A stretch of DNA of 64,000 bases from Kalaharituber pfeilii (GCA_015179045.1 WHUZ01000031.1:186001-250000); one strand, 5' to 3'; positions 24,232-38,200 are shown, counted from the first letter of the stretch. A program made the numbers and translations. The notes: generated by a model from the sequence alone, not told the origin.

Positions 24232-25375
24232 AGGGAAATTCCTTAAAGCATATATTTACAATCCTGTTTAATATTCACCGAATTTATTTTCTTTCCCTCT
24301 TTTTTCTTTTTTTCCCTTTTTTTCTTCCTCCCCTTTTTTCTTTTACATGCTTGGGTAGGGGTGGTGGGCAAGCTCGGACTTCTTTTTTAACTTCGTTTTC
24401 TTTCTCTTTTCTTTTCTGTTTTTGCTCATTATTTTTCTTCATCCTCTTACTTTTTCAACCTTATCACTGAGTTTCTTGTTTCAGATCTGTAGAGTCGTTA
24501 CGATTCCAAAAATCTGAGTTGGGTTAAATACATTGTTTATACCCTTTTAAGTTTGCATTTATGCTTAGTCCTCTTGCCTTACGGTTAGTGCTGGAAACAT
24601 GTAAGAGAAATTAATTTATATTCAGGCATGCACCGTTTCCCATCGGTGATGGAAAGGGCAATCCTCTTTGTCTATATCAGTTTCTTCAGGTTGTTCTTAT
24701 TTTGTTTTTCACGTGTTCGGTTTCTGGCATTTAACAACATAAGGCCTCTATATATTTCCAATCAAATTACACCTGTCACCCATCTAACATTCTGTTGTGT
24801 TGGTTTTCTGTTGCTTCAAGGTTTCGTCTCTGTTTACTGTTTCGGGCTTGTTTGGGCGGTTCCTGTTCTTTCTATTATAATTTCTATCATTGCACGGGGA
24901 ACTATAGATTGGGAGGACTAGTGGAACTGGTGGAACTGGTGGCAGGTTTTGCAGGAAGCAAATAGCACGATATCAATGCGGCGCGTGAGGCTAGGATTTG
25001 TTGGCTGGATGTTGGATATCAATTTTCTATTTTATTTTATTTTATTTTATTTCTTTTTACATTATTTCATCTCACTTTGTCTTTGCATCAAGTAATTAGT
25101 AACTGATTCTATGGATGTGCGCGCTCGTGAACTCCTGTGTAGCTTGTGTGAGCATGATGTGTAGCTCTCATTTTAACTGTGCATAGGAATGCTCGTGGAC
25201 CCTGCCCCTGCCCTCCCACCGTCCTTGGCGTCTCGCCTCACATCCTTAGCACTGCGTGCGACCCAAAGCTGTGTCTGCGTGCTCCAAACTGCCATCAGCG
25301 CCAACATTCGCTCAGAGGACTTTTAACCAGTTTCGATTGCAATCATCTTTCACATCCGTGTAGCTCGTTTTCACA
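24232..25375. other. STE12 3' flank and V-ATPase subunit f upstream region
   Basis: Strongly T-rich on the + strand (24290-24470), consistent with a 3' UTR, then a TTTTA repeat. An open frame at 24628-24921 is hydrophobic but reflects T-rich composition, so I do not call it a gene. Confidence 0.55.
25024..25053. repeat. (TTTTA)n microsatellite
   Basis: About five to six copies of a TTTTA pentamer in non-coding DNA. Confidence 0.85.
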
Positions 25376-25918
25376 ATGAAGCCTCTCGTGAGCGCAGGTC
25401 AGTACCGTTGTCTCATCCCCAGTCGCCAGCTGGCTCGCCAGGCTGTCAACGGCCCTGGCAGTGGGCATCGCTTCTCTGTGTTCGTGGCTGGAATTCATTG
25501 AACTAATCTTCCATACACATAGGCAATGCCTGGATGTGCACTGTCACCTCGATATTCGCAATTGTACGCTTTGGTCGCTAGCTGCGTTTCCCCCAGGTCT
25601 GGAATAACCACTGGATCGCTAACATGTCACTCCCGCCCACGCCCGCAGGTGATTCTCAGCGTCATAGGTTCCCTCTTTCGGTCTGGCCATGAGAGTATGG
25701 CTCCCTTTCCTTGAATACATCCAGCGTATTTCTATGTAGAAGTGGGCTACATTTGCTAATTTAATGCAGGCATGATGGGCTCAATAAATGATCCAGAGGA
25801 CGGCAAGGCAGTTGCGAATACAGTGTTTTCTGCCGTAGTGCTTTATATTGTCATGCTTCTATTTTGTGGATGCCAGGCTTGGGTGCATGCAACACAGAGA
25901 CAGCAGATTACAATTTAA
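25376..25918 (+). CDS. V-ATPase subunit f (fungal YPR170W-B / RNase kappa-like), four small exons
   Basis: Exons 25376-25397, 25523-25563, 25649-25694 and 25770-25918 join in phase to give 85 residues, the length of yeast YPR170W-B. The sequence starts MKPLVSAGNAWMCTVTSIFA and has VILSVIGSLFRSGHES in the first membrane helix and loop, then GSINDPEDGKAVANTVFSAV, YIVMLLFCGCQAWVH and a short polar tail. This is the two-helix architecture of subunit f, a small component of the V-ATPase membrane Vo sector. Introns 2 and 3 carry GCTAAC and GCTAAT branch sites. The first three exons are only 22, 41 and 46 nt, too short to appear as ordinary ORFs. It lies 1.1 kb downstream of STE12 on the same strand. 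Confidence 0.93.
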
Positions 25919-27119
25919 AAACCGGATGTGAGAGAGATATAAACATAAACTAAGGTGTTCCTTAGTTTGTGCGGGGCACAGAGACAGCTCGTTCCACATG
26001 ATAATGTATTTGGTTGGATGGGAGATATGGCAGGTTATATCTGGCCACTAGTCGCAGAGCATCGTCGTCATACAGCATATATCATGTGTGTGGGTGCTTC
26101 TCAAAATCCACTATGTAAGAGAGCCACGACATGCGCACGTTTCTCCCCAAGTATTATTCATATGATTTCTGAAATTTTCTTTGGGGTGCCGTAAGCTTTA
26201 ACCTAGAAGAGGTGTTGGGCCGTTTCCAAGTGCCTGATTTGTTTATTGTTCTGAATTGCAACACTGAGTTTTTTTACCCCTCCCTCCCATTCTGTTAATG
26301 ACTACCTTTTTGTTTCTAGTCTTTTATTATTCCATAAATGTATCTCTTGATATATCTTCTACTTAAGTTTGAACTATACTAGCGTCTTCAAGTAATCTTT
26401 TGTGATGCCTATAGTTGATTGTAGAGAAGCTCAATATGAACTCGAGTCACCTCGCTCGTCCATCCAGAACAGCACCTATGCCGTAATCGAAGGAAAATTG
26501 CAAAAATGAGTCGCCAATGGCTTACATTCCTTGTAAGATCCTAAGCGGTCGAGACTGGTAAGATCCTACCCAATGACTGTATTGCTCATTTTACTTTTCT
26601 GTCATCCGCTCATCTTATCCACACACCCATCCACGGTCGCTTGAATTAAAATTGACGGGGGAATCTGCGAAAGCCAAGGCATCCCAAAGTTACGTTGGCG
26701 CTCTGCGGTTGCTGTGGAAACGGTCCCTGCTTTGGTTTCTTGGCGTTTGTTTTGTTTTCTGTAGATTCTATCGGGCTTGGTGCTTAGTTGCGCATGTGGT
26801 ATTTATACAGTTATCCGGGGCATCGAACTCATCTCTTCTAACTTCATTCATCTACACACTTTCTTCAGAAGTGAGAAGGAACAACAGCATTGAGCGTGAT
26901 TTACTGCTTTTGACCTTTTAAAATATCATTGAAATCTTCCTCGCCAGGTACATTCACTACTACCGTTTCAACAGCAAGCCACGGCATAGTCTTGCCAGTG
27001 CAGTTCAAAGACTTGACCACTTCCTGTCACAATCTCTCGGTTATTAAACTCAATAATACTCTCCCTCTGGACTATCGTCAGTTACTTTCTCAAAGCTTTC
27101 GCACCAACAAACTACAAGC
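25919..27119. other. Intergenic, SPO12 upstream region
   Basis: AT-rich non-coding DNA and the likely SPO12 promoter and 5' leader. Open frames at 26652-27456 overlap the SPO12 first exon in the wrong frame and are shadows. Confidence 0.5.
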
Positions 27120-27793
27120 ATGTCGAGCTCATATACAGCACCTGTCACTAGATCTGCCATGTCCGCTGCAGCAAAGCCAAATGCTCCTATCTTCCAAAAA
27201 AGAGAGCCTATGCAGCCTGAGACTCAGCAGCAACCTGAGCAAGGCCAAAACGAAGACCAAGAGAGATCGCAGTTCCAGCAGCCAGAATCCGGCTCGAACC
27301 CACAGGCGAACCTCGCCTTTCAACGGCAGCTGCTGGCAAAGAGGCTTGCAGAGAAGTCAGTGCTTTCTATTTTACCTAATGGCCAATCTAGGTCTTTTAT
27401 CCCCTCTTGTGACCTTTATTGTCATTACTTGTCCTTGGCTTTGTAATATGTACTAACTTGTCTTCTTTTTGCCGGTAGAGCAGCAAACCCTGTCGCGAGC
27501 CCAACAGATAGCATGATGAGTCCGTGCTCAAGGATGCTTGCTCAACATAAAAATAGACAATTCTCAAAGTATGTATTCACCCTTTGCCTTCTTTGTCATA
27601 TTGCATGGTTACGTCACATGATTCCGGTATTGACAAATCAACCAATAGGGCAAAGCCGAAGCTGCTCACAAAGGCCTTCTCCCAGGTTGCAGCAGCAACT
27701 GAAAAGGATAAGGAGAACCAGAAGCGTCCAAGCTTGTTTGGTGTGGCAGCTGAGAAGAAGAAGACAATTCCCACGGATGAACCCATTTTTTAA
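27120..27793 (+). CDS. SPO12: Spo12-family mitotic-exit regulator
   Basis: Three exons, 27120-27355, 27479-27568 and 27649-27793, in phase; 156 residues. Intron 1 has a consensus TACTAAC branch site. Most of the protein is hydrophilic and Gln/Pro-rich, as expected of a disordered regulator. The Spo12 signature is at residues 86-99, SPTDSMMSPCSRML, followed by AQHKNRQFSKAKPKLL. The C-terminus has a basic KRPSLFG segment. In yeast, Spo12 is a nucleolar protein of the FEAR network that promotes Cdc14 release in anaphase and is needed for normal meiosis. The signature and size agree with the family (PF05032). The last third is less conserved, so its details are uncertain. Confidence 0.85.
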
Positions 27794-29895
27794 GAGGGGT
27801 CCTTTCATTCTTGATCGACAATTGTTCATCCTTTCCAGCAGCCACTGATGTCGTTCCTATTAACATCATTTAAGCTAGCGGAAATGCACCGCATATGGGC
27901 AGTTTGCAGCTTTTCATACATATACACATAAGCTCCAGCGACTGGTTTAGGTTTGCTTTGTTGGGGTTTTTCTTCTTTTCTTTCAACCGCCTTGGATTTT
28001 CCTTTATTTTATCTGCTTCCTGGTCCTCTGATGAGGGCATTACTCACAGAGCATGGGACTTTTTTCGTTTCTTGATCGGTTGTCTTTTTTGCATACCTTT
28101 TTGCTTTTCCCGACCTTTCACCGCCCCAGTCACACATAACAAATGCATATAGATATGTACTTGTGACACTGCTCCGTACATGTGTTATATGCCCATGGCT
28201 TTTGTTTAAGGTTACCATTTGTTCTCTGCTTCTACACTTTGTTACAATACTTCACTGATTGCTGTGGCATTGGTTACTGTTTTTGTTTGTTGGCTGCTTT
28301 TGCTTTTATCTTTGGGTCACGGTTAGGTGGTTTATCGGGTGTTGCTGATTTTTTTGCTTGCTCGGTCTTGGTAACCTTTGTTTGGCTTGGTCAGGTTTTT
28401 GCTTTAGGATTTATTTTTTAGCGCTGTGCACTTTCCGGCTATTGGGTGAATGGAGATCTTAAGGTTGCAGTAAGGTAGTACACGGATTCAAAAGATACTG
28501 TAGAATGTACAGTACACTAGAGCAGTACTTAGATTCTAAGGGGCGGAATGTATTGGTCATTTTCATTGCAAGAACGATTTGGGTTACACATTGTACAATT
28601 ACGTGATTGGGCATTGTATCTTGCCGATTGGTTCCGGGCTTTTCATTACTAGGGTGTGATTAAGTTAGGTCCTAGGTAGCTAGGCTAGAAACGAGGCTAG
28701 GTTCTGGGTGGGTGTTGGGCAAGACAAGTTGAGGGTAAGAGATGACGTTGTACAACCATTCTACCAGCCATATGCCAGGTGCACTTGAGTTGAGCAATGT
28801 TAGGATGCTAACGGGTATCTGTGACATGGGTGGCTAGTTATAGTATATGGCTTGGAGTTAGTATGTCTGGAAAATACTAAGTTCTTTATGTGAATGGAAA
28901 AATCTCTGATCGTAGGTTTAGATGTCAAGAATTCGTACGTGGCTTGGGTGGGCTTGTGTGTTCCGGACGTGGTTTTCTTTGTGAGGTGGGTGGCTGGTGC
29001 AGTGAGATAATTGCCCATGAATGAAGTATGTCATATGTGGTAGCATGCATGATGAAATAAGAGGTAGTACTGCTTAAAATAGGTACTTAGGTATAGAAGC
29101 AATAAAGAAATATGTCATAGCTTTGTCGGTTATCTGTGCGATAGTATAAGTCCGAACTAGCTAAAGACTTGGTATGCGGGTTTTGCTTTTGTTGGTTACT
29201 GTATATGCTGGAAGTGGGGATGAGTTAAGACGGGTACTTACATATTCAGAGGCTATGTGCTGAGATAATGGGGGTGATAACAATGGTGGTTGGGAAAAGA
29301 GAAGTTGGGTATAGTACTTGTCTTTGATGTTTGTAGTATAGCATATACGGAGTTATACTTTTATGCATCTAAGCACATTTTGGGAAGGGGCTGCAATACA
29401 AGAATTTCGAATCTGCAAAAAGAAAGAAAAAGAAGGGATGAATCCAAATTCTTCTACAATAATAAATATACTATTTATATGTTATTCGTTTAAATGCTTC
29501 TTCATTGCGCATTAGAAGATGCTTATGTATATCAGCAATGGGGTTCGTCTAGAACCCACTCTCCACATCGTGTGCCCCTTCAGGAGCTGTGTTGAAATAC
29601 ATGAGTTAAGTTGACAAATCTTCTCCATTTCGTTCGGCATCATATGCGAGACAGTGGTATTCCAATCCACCCACCACAATCATCATTTGCAGGCTGGGCC
29701 ATTTCTTCGTCTTTGCTCTCTTCCGGATCAGATGGGCAAGTGCGGGGAAGCGTAGAGAAACACAAGAAGCCAGAAAAGGCCTCCGTCCTTTTTCTCCTCG
29801 TTCGCTGTCCGCCAGCCCCCAAAGCCGCTTTTGTGAAATGGGTATTCTGTCAACTTTTCCGTGCCAAGAAAACCTTCTTCCGAAATTGGAAGTCG

Positions 29896-29924
29896 ACAAC
29901 AGCAACAGCAACAGCAACAGCAAC
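29896..29924. repeat. (CAACAG)n microsatellite
   Basis: About four to five CAACAG units in a region with no supported gene. Confidence 0.85.
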
Positions 29925-32884
29925 TGGCCCACGCCATTTCCCACTCTTCCCGCCTCATATCTTCATCTCCTTTGGGCCACCATGTGGGCTCACAAAGGCA
30001 TGTTGCAGGACTTGCGTAGCTTGTACTGCCCTCCCTCAACCCACCAAAACATCAGCACAGAGTTGACTGTCATTAGGTGACTCGATCTTTCCCACCTACC
30101 ACCAAGCAATTAGTTGTTTCCCCTGAGAGATTGAATTTCTTTTCTTCGACAAAAAAGGACAGTGTACCTGCCAATTCATTCGCATTTGCATCCACGTTCG
30201 ATCTGATTTCACATATTTGCTGTCCAGAACAGCCAATTCCACAACAAAGCTTTCACAAGCCATCCGTGCTGTCGCGCGATTCAGTATTACTAACGATTTC
30301 TATCAATCGAAACAGACGTGCCCTACTTGGTATGATCATCGAACGTGACGTGACAGGCCCAGCCAAATACGAATTTTTGTAAACTGATTCACTTATACTG
30401 TTTTGTATTGAGACTGATATGACTTCAGACCTGAATCCCCATAAGGCTATTCAAGGTATTGCTTTCGCAACCAATTACTAGGTCATCATGGGTGAGAACT
30501 GGCATCACAGTTGATGACTTTCAAGTACATCAGATCAACAACAGCCGTTTCGATGAGTAAATGGCGTTCATCAATATGCGTCTGTGTGTGCTAACTGCTA
30601 AACAGTCCCGCCGGTGTACTACGCGCAACTGACTTCACTGAATTTCTGTTGCCATCATAATCACCTGCTTTCTCTTCTTTTGTTGGATGGAGGTGGAATC
30701 CGTAGTATATTAGAGTGAGATGTGAATCGGGTTGTTCTCTCTAACTACGCCGCTATAAGTCTATTGGAACTATCAACCACAGCTGCTTAGTTAGGTGAGC
30801 AAAGTGAACACTGTTTGTCTGTAATGTAATTGCCAAACTGGGCCCACATAGAGCTCGCTCGCGAGTTTGAACGATTCGTAGGTGCTGCAGCAGCTGCCGA
30901 AGTGGTAGCTTCCATCGTATGTGTGCTCGCCGAGGGTGGGTGTGACCCAGACGAGGCGGTGGTAGAGATACGGCTTGTCTATTGGAGGCCAGTTGCTATT
31001 GCTGCTAATGCTGAGATGTGGTCTCATAATCAGAAGCTGACTAGCTGAGATAGTGGGGCAGTTGGTGGCCTGTAGCTGTCAATGCATCATTGTCACTTAT
31101 ATATTCCAAGAGACAATGCAGATTGCGCGATCAAATACATGCCTTCTTCACCATACAGCAACCTCAACACAAAAAGTGCCTCATATCCTTGGTCCCGTGC
31201 CTCATGTCGTTACGCTTGAAGCTGGAAGTGGCAATCACTTCACACGGAGACCGCTCCTACGCAGCTAGGTGCCTAGCAGGCAAAACCAAAACTGTGTGAC
31301 CATCAAAGGATTCCATGTCCTTAAATGCATATCATTTGCCTTGGGTAGTCTAGTAGTAATCATAGCTGCGGGCGGGGAATGTCGTTTGTCTCAGTTTGAT
31401 AGGTTGCGGAGTACTGGTAGTGCCGGATTGCTGAATATCGAATGGCGTAGAGGGTATCAGTCTTGATTGGAATATCCCTCTCCTTGGCGTGATCAGCAGG
31501 ATAAAAGGACCCCATAAAGAATTCACCTAGATAATTGAGTGGATATATGAAGCCAGATTTTCAGGGTAACAGCTTTCAGTATTTTGCCTGTAGTGCTGTG
31601 CTGCTCGCTTGAAAGAAGCAGGTCCATCAACCCACTCGCTTGGAAAGGATTTCCCTGCGACTAGTAGGCTCAAAATACAAGTTCCTGAGGCTGTTATACA
31701 AGTCGTGATATCCTCTTCGTATGGAAGAGCCGCTAATTTTACGTATAACTAGGCGAAACAGCAGATGCACGCGCACGCTGCCAGCTCGTCTACCAAAAGA
31801 GAGTCAGCTGGTTCTAACGTATTTTTGATCCAGTTTGTCTCAAAGTGGTAAGGATTATTCAAAGAAACGCAAGATAAGCACTACCAGAAGAGCATAGAAC
31901 GCTTACGCATAACTAGGCGGCAGGTCCACTGTCTGATTCGGACGGTGCCATTGCAGTGCGAACCTGTTGTATTCATTCTCATCTACTCTTCGCTATGAGA
32001 CTACTCTTCGATGTTTTAGACGCTTTAAACCGGCTTAATTAGGTAAGCTAGCAAACCCTCTTATGGAGCAGTCAGGCCCGCAAGAAACATTCCCTCCATA
32101 GGCTACACACACTTATATGTAAGTACATGGTAAAGTAGGCCCTACTCCCCAATAGTTCAGTTAGGCAGCAGCGCAATCGCAAATCGCAATATGCGAGCCG
32201 CAAGGACGGCTGTTCACGGGGAGATGTAAGGGTGTGGGCCATGCACTTGCACCTCGGGGCCGTGGCCTCGTTTATCGTAAAGGGTAAGTGATTTTATTCG
32301 TCTCGCCAAGGGTAACAGGGAATGTTTCCCAAGCAGCCTTGTGTCACGGGATTGGGAGTCACCTGGTTGTAGGATATTTTCAAGCACCTCTCATGCTTCG
32401 AAGTAAATACTTGCTTTTTCACATAACAAATAACCCTCCATCCGACTTCTCGAATGTTCAAAGTTTACTGTACCTTCCATCAAAATGAACCCCAAAAAGG
32501 TAAAAAAAAGAAAAGTTGAATATCCGTTCGTTTTTATGAAGATAAATATCAGAAACATTGATATAAAAAAAAGGGAAAATAAAAGACTCTATCCAGAGAG
32601 GTTATATGTTTCGGGCCGTCGGGCCCAACCAGTGGCCCGGGCCGGCAAACAGCGGGGTCCACTCGCAACATGCATTTTTCTTGCATAATCGTGGCATTTG
32701 TCAACAGAAACAAGTCCTACAGAAATTTCTAATTGGTGGAGAGAAGTATTTCATATCCTCCCTTGGAAAAACAAGTAAAAGTCTAGCTTCCTTACAATTA
32801 TGACAAACCCTTTTTTTTTTGTTCACATGTTCTCATAACCGAACGGCTCCACATTTCGAGTTACTAGATACAACCCCATCAGCC

Positions 32885-33122
32885 TTTGTTTTATTTTAAT
32901 TTTAATTTTAATTTTAATTTTATTTTATTTCTTATTTTATTTTTTATTTTATTTTCTTTATTTATTTTTAATTTATTTTTATTTTACTTGTATACAAAAT
33001 CAACTGCTCAGAATTTGTTTGATATTGTTGTTCATTTATTGTCATTTTCAAAAAAAAAAAAAAATAAAATAAAATATAAAAAAATATAAAAAAATAAAGC
33101 ACGAGAGAGAGAGAGAGAGAGA
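32885..33122. repeat. AT-rich low-complexity block with TTTTAA, AAAATA and GA repeats
   Basis: TTTTAA/TTTTATT repeats (32892-32990) are followed by A-rich AAATAAAAT repeats (33050-33098) and a (GA)n run. The T-rich and A-rich halves are mutually complementary and could fold back. Confidence 0.85.
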
Positions 33123-33879
33123 AACAAAAAAACGTATGGACCCAATACGGTAGCTGTAACCAATAGCAATAGTTTTTTTTTTTGGTGAGAGATATTTATT
33201 TATCCTGGTAGGTTAAATTAACATCTAAATTATCACATGTCACGCTGTTGATGATCACCAACGTTAAACGAGCTTTGTGAACGGATACAGAGAAAAAGAA
33301 AAAAAAATAAACATATTGCAGATTGTTATCGCACGGAGATCCCCTGCCAGGGTGGGTTTTCAGCCCGCTTCTAGATTTTGGTTTCATGGTTTCCCCAATT
33401 AATGTCCTTTGCTCTGTAGCTGAACCCAACTACATGTGTACCATACATACATTTTAACTTTTTTGTTTATCCAAACAAAGGTAGGAGGATCCAATCCACA
33501 TCGAATACAAATACTTATAATACCAAACTAGCTGAAGAAAGAAAAAAGAAAGAAAAGAAAGGGAAAAAAAAAAAGAAAGTAAAAGAAAAGAAAAAGAAAG
33601 TAAAAAAGTACAATATCCAAAGCATCCGTCAATCAATCATCTTGTTATCGCTAATCCATTTGTCAATAATAAAGAAAGAAAAGAAAAGAAAAGAAAACAA
33701 AAAGGTACAGAATCGAAACCGCAAAACATACACATATATATGAAAGGAGAATGCCGTCCCGGTTTCAATATATTTTTCATACAAGACCTGATTGACCCCC
33801 AGAAGACCCAAAATGACGCCAATGCCGTACCCTCATCCGATCCGTTATAGCCCGCCTCCTTACTCAGATCTGAATTTCC

Positions 33880-35261
33880 CTACTCTAAGTAGGCTTGGGG
33901 CCTGCCCTTCATTGAAACCCTGCTGTTGTTTTTGACCTTTTCCCTTGGCGTCTTACGCTGGCTAGACGAAGACTTTAGTAATAATGGGGATCGGAAGGTC
34001 GTAAGAGTCTCGACGGCTTTAGCGGGAAGGCTAACTATCTTCCACGCAACTGCGAATGGGAGAACAATGACTGCGCAAGCCCACTCAAAGAATATTAGGG
34101 TAAAAGTTTGTTGGTTGCGAGTAGCGGCTGCAGCAAGGGACACAACGTCATTAAGCTTGCTATCAATCTCGTGAATTCTGCTTTCGGTTTGTTGCGAGTG
34201 GAGAGCTTCTTTTCTCTCATAGCGTCGCACCGCACCTATTCACATTCAGTCATGGACAATAACAATAAAGCAATTTTTTTGCAACTCACGATTCAATGCG
34301 TCCAAGTCTGCCTCTCGCTCAATGGCCCGGCTCGCTAAAACTGACAATTCCCGGACTTCAGCATGCAATTCCTCCACCTTTGCAGCTAGAATTTCCATCT
34401 TCGATACCGGTGGATGGTGAACCAACGATTGAAGATACTCATTTCGCCCTCTCAGAAGCTTGACAACCTGCGCTGCTGGTCGAAGTTCCGCCGCAAGAAC
34501 GAAGATAGTTAAATTGAAGTTCGAGACTAGGCCTTCACTGGGACGTGATAGAGACGATCGAATTATATGAAGGAGCCATCCGCCAAATAATGGACCAATG
34601 AAACAAGCCAACAACGCCCTAGCCTCATCAAACTTCAGCTCTTCCTCAGCCCTTTTTCGCTGCTGCTCCTCATGTGGCGACCGTAGATTGGAGGCTAGAT
34701 CCGCGAGAGGATCTCGGTGATCGCGTAAGACATCGGAGACATCCCGCTCGGCAGCTAGCACGGCCGACTTCTTGTACCATTCCCTTTTGGAGCGGGTGTC
34801 AGTTGCATTGCACAGAAGCTTGATTTATGTCTACATGATGTATGCCATACATACCATGGGAATTTGACTAGCCAATGAAGAAAAATCGCAGCCAAGAACA
34901 ACAGCAGCGCATCTGTCGTGAATATCTCGCCTTTGTCAAGGAATGCGCCAGCTATGGCCGGTGCAACTGCGAAAGCCAAAGGAATGCTATGCCAGGTCTT
35001 TGAGTCCGCCGCCGTTGGAACGAGAACTTCATCGGTCTTCGCTCTTAGTGTAGCTCTCGCTTCATCGAGGCTCATGTCAGAGAGGATAGAGCCCCTCCTG
35101 GGTAGATCCGACGCGGGGGTCTTTCCGGAATAACTTTTCAGCTGTCGAGACATCCTGCTTGGGGTAGATGGATAACTCTGTGCATCGCCATTGCGAGTCG
35201 ACGACCCTGCAGCTCCGTCTGGAGACTGAAGCATGGTCGATGCGCTACCGTTCTTCAGCAT
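33880..35261 (-). CDS. Conserved-looking fungal multi-pass membrane protein of unknown function
   Basis: Three exons, 35261-34855, 34783-34290 and 34235-33880, join in phase across 71- and 54-nt introns; 418 residues. The N-terminus is polar and Ser-rich, with an SLDEARATLRAKTDEVLVP segment. Two adjacent hydrophobic segments follow (IPLAFAVAPAIAGAFL and LLLFLAAIFLHWLVKFPW), then a charged helix ending in WYKKSAVLAAERDVSDVL. Next are a hydrophobic stretch (LLACFIGPLFGGWLLHII), a probable coiled coil with many Glu/Arg (MEILAAKVEELHAEVREL), a C-terminal membrane segment (FEWACAVIVLPFAVAWKIV) and a basic tail. I do not recognise a named domain. An ER or vacuolar membrane location is a guess. The consistent splicing and coherent composition make it a real gene. 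Confidence 0.8.
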
Positions 35262-38200
35262 TGTTTCGCACAGGATACCCAGGGTAGGTGCTTCCGAAAG
35301 GAAAAATAACAGGCTTTTCAGGAGGAGAGGAAGTATGAGAGGTTTTAGATTGGTGGGGTTTGTGCGGGGAGGGAGGGGGGGTTGAGGCGGTGGGGGATTA
35401 CCAACTCTTTAGAAAGGGCTGCAAGTTAGACTGGGGCGATAGTGATAGGGGCCGAGTGCGCTGCGTGCTTCTGCACTTTGCTTTGCGCTCTCTTGCTCTA
35501 TCTTCTGATTTCTATTATTTATCCGCTCTAACTTTCCTCTTTATTTGATTTTCTCTTTTTTTTCTCTCTTCGTGACCGGGTGTTGCGTGAAAAGGATGAT
35601 CAACCCCCGCTCTGCTGGCAGCGCACTTGGAGTTCATGTCGTCCCGTCCTGACGGCGCGACTTTGCGCTCAGAACCGGATATGGCTGCGCCAGGTGGGAT
35701 TGTATGAGGGACAAAATCGAGCGAATGGGGCGCTCGGATGTAGGATGCGCTGTACATACGCCTAGGGACAGGCTACTTCATAGAACAGAAGCGGATCTCG
35801 AGGCGCGCACACAAGAACAGCTTAGATCCCCTCATCCATGACCACTATACCGGCAAGTGGCTGTGGCCCCACACAAGTGGAAACGGCTGTGATAGCAGGC
35901 GAGACACAGGAGCAGGCGCATGAAACGCCAAGTTTGCTCCTCTCTGACATGTGCAACCGGAGCTATCGCAACAGCGCTCACAGACTGGCCATGGTGAAAT
36001 TTTAATGAAGAGAAAAGCACACTATCCATCCTTGGTTATGCGTATTGAGGATCAAGGACCGTTATCAAGGTGCCAAATCGGATGTTAATCAAATAAAATT
36101 CACCATACCCTTCACCATAAAGTTCCTATATAGAAAATTTGTTGAGTGCATTCAAGTCTGCATATACCATTATACAACCTAGAGCAGTTATGTAAGATGG
36201 ATGCTTACTTGGGCCTGACAAATTTGGGGTCAAACGCCCATTCTCGGGCCCAGTTGATCGTTGAAAAGAAGAAATTGGCGTCACGAGACTGGAAATTGGT
36301 ACCTTCTCCTGAACTCCTAATGTTCTCGAAACGATATTGAGATCCTTGCCTTCTGTTTGGCGAGCAGTAGCTTGATTTTTGCTAAACGTCATGCAGAGGG
36401 CCCCACGCTGGGGTAAGGTTGCCACGAGCCATGCCGAGGTTATCGAGCCTCATGCACCATTGAGAAACAACTAGCCCGCGACGATATTATTTGTAGTGTC
36501 TGGTTGTATTCGCCTAGTTTGGTTGACAAGCTCGCCAAGAGCCCGTGTTATCAAGTATAGTTCCGTCGGCTGGTCAACTCTGTAGATATCCCGAAGCACA
36601 AAACATATGGTATTTATAGGCTATCGTGTAGACACCTACATGCTAGAGTAAACCCCAATGTGAGCAATATTTTCTAACAGATCCTACTACTGGAGCTACA
36701 TAGCCATTGCCAATGAAATCCCACCAGTATTCGCTCGCTGTCTACAACAGCAGCCCGGTATAGTATCATTAATGGAGACGCAGGGCTCAAACAGTTTCCG
36801 GGAGCCTCCGCTGCCAGCCAGTTGCGGAGACGAGATTTCAGACGGCCTGGTTTGTGATCGATATAGTATGCGCTGGCTTATCTGGCTGTAGTCCGGTTCG
36901 TGATGGCTGGATTGCAATTACGGCTTCGCAGAGGCGCGGGGTATGGAAGAGGGAGAGGGCCTAGCATACTAGCATGGAAGTAGTTTGGCTCAAGCTCTGG
37001 GAACGAGAGTATGATAGTCTCGAACTCCACTTTGAACTCCTTCAGGGCGTATCGATACTACAAATTCCGGCTAGTCTTGCAAAGTCCAGGAAGGGTAATA
37101 AGTAGTTCCACTAGAAAATTGGCCAATGAGCGATAAGGCCAAGGTGCAGCTAAAAGCCATTTACTTGCAGTACCTTAGTTCACCTTTTTTTGCGGCCCAT
37201 TTACTTACTTGCCCTGCTTCACTTTGTTGTGACTCGCACCTCATTGCTTGGGCAAAACTTATTGCTTATCACACGATCTCAAATAAGTGAAGTGCAGTAA
37301 ATTATACAAATCTCCTTTCTTTACATCGTGACTGCTGCATAATGTCAAAATGTACCAGCTTCTCAACACAACGGTGTGTCACCTTAACGCAGGTACGTAC
37401 CACGGACGAGCCGAATCTGCATTAAGCTCATTGACGATGCAAACATAACTGTCGGACTCCTCGTACTCCTAATGTGACTCCAGATCTGCATTGAGCTCAA
37501 TGACAATCAGAAAATCATCAGATTGACCAGACCTCGCTGTACCAATACTTCTGACTAAGGTGAGGCAATTCGGCGGTGGCCTGGGTTGGTTGGCTGGGAG
37601 TGGCGGTGGTGGAGTATTAACGTCCAGTCGACTTGATCGAGACTGGGCCTATTTGTTTCAAATTACTTGTATTTACACGAGAGTTCAAAATGTGTGACCA
37701 AAAACCTCATACCAAAATTGCTAAAACGCCACAGGTAAGTAAATGGATTTTGGCGACCACCATTATCTGGAGAAATTCATTGAGAAGAATCATTAGAATA
37801 TATATCAACTGCAAATTATTACTTTCTGCATCATTCCATGAGTAAGAACAGATCCTGCTCCCTTTGCCTCTTGTCCTCTAACGAAGTTTATATTAACTTG
37901 CCAAAAGGAGAAGGAAAACAGGAGAACCCCCAATGAACAACGACATGCCACCCTCTCTGTGAAAGTGTTTGACCCGGAGCCATTTTCTATCCGTATTCAT
38001 CATTTTTCAATTTCGTACAGATAGGTAATGTGACGACAAACAAAAACCCAACACCGAAAGAAATATTTCCTCTATGACCTAACACGTAACATCGTTACTC
38101 TCAAGATACGGAATACCTCATAACTCACCTCAAGATTCCAGTCACTGTGATGTTGAGGAATTTCTTCAGTTCTCTGTAACGACGTCCAACGTTTCCTGCA

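Larger units (their letters stand above)
27794..33879. other. Long intergenic gap between convergent SPO12 and a membrane-protein gene
   Basis: About 6 kb without a recognised gene. It holds a (CAACAG)n run (29896-29924), an AT-rich block with TTTTAA repeats (32885-33100), a (GA)n run (33102-33122) and purine-rich A/G tracts (33536-33720). Overlapping frames on both strands at 30791-31048 are protein-like either way and cannot be assigned. The rest is featureless to me. Confidence 0.5.

Noticed and set aside
30791..31048. Overlapping protein-like frames on both strands
   Set aside because: Neither has an ATG-supported start or a recognisable family, and one must be a shadow of the other.
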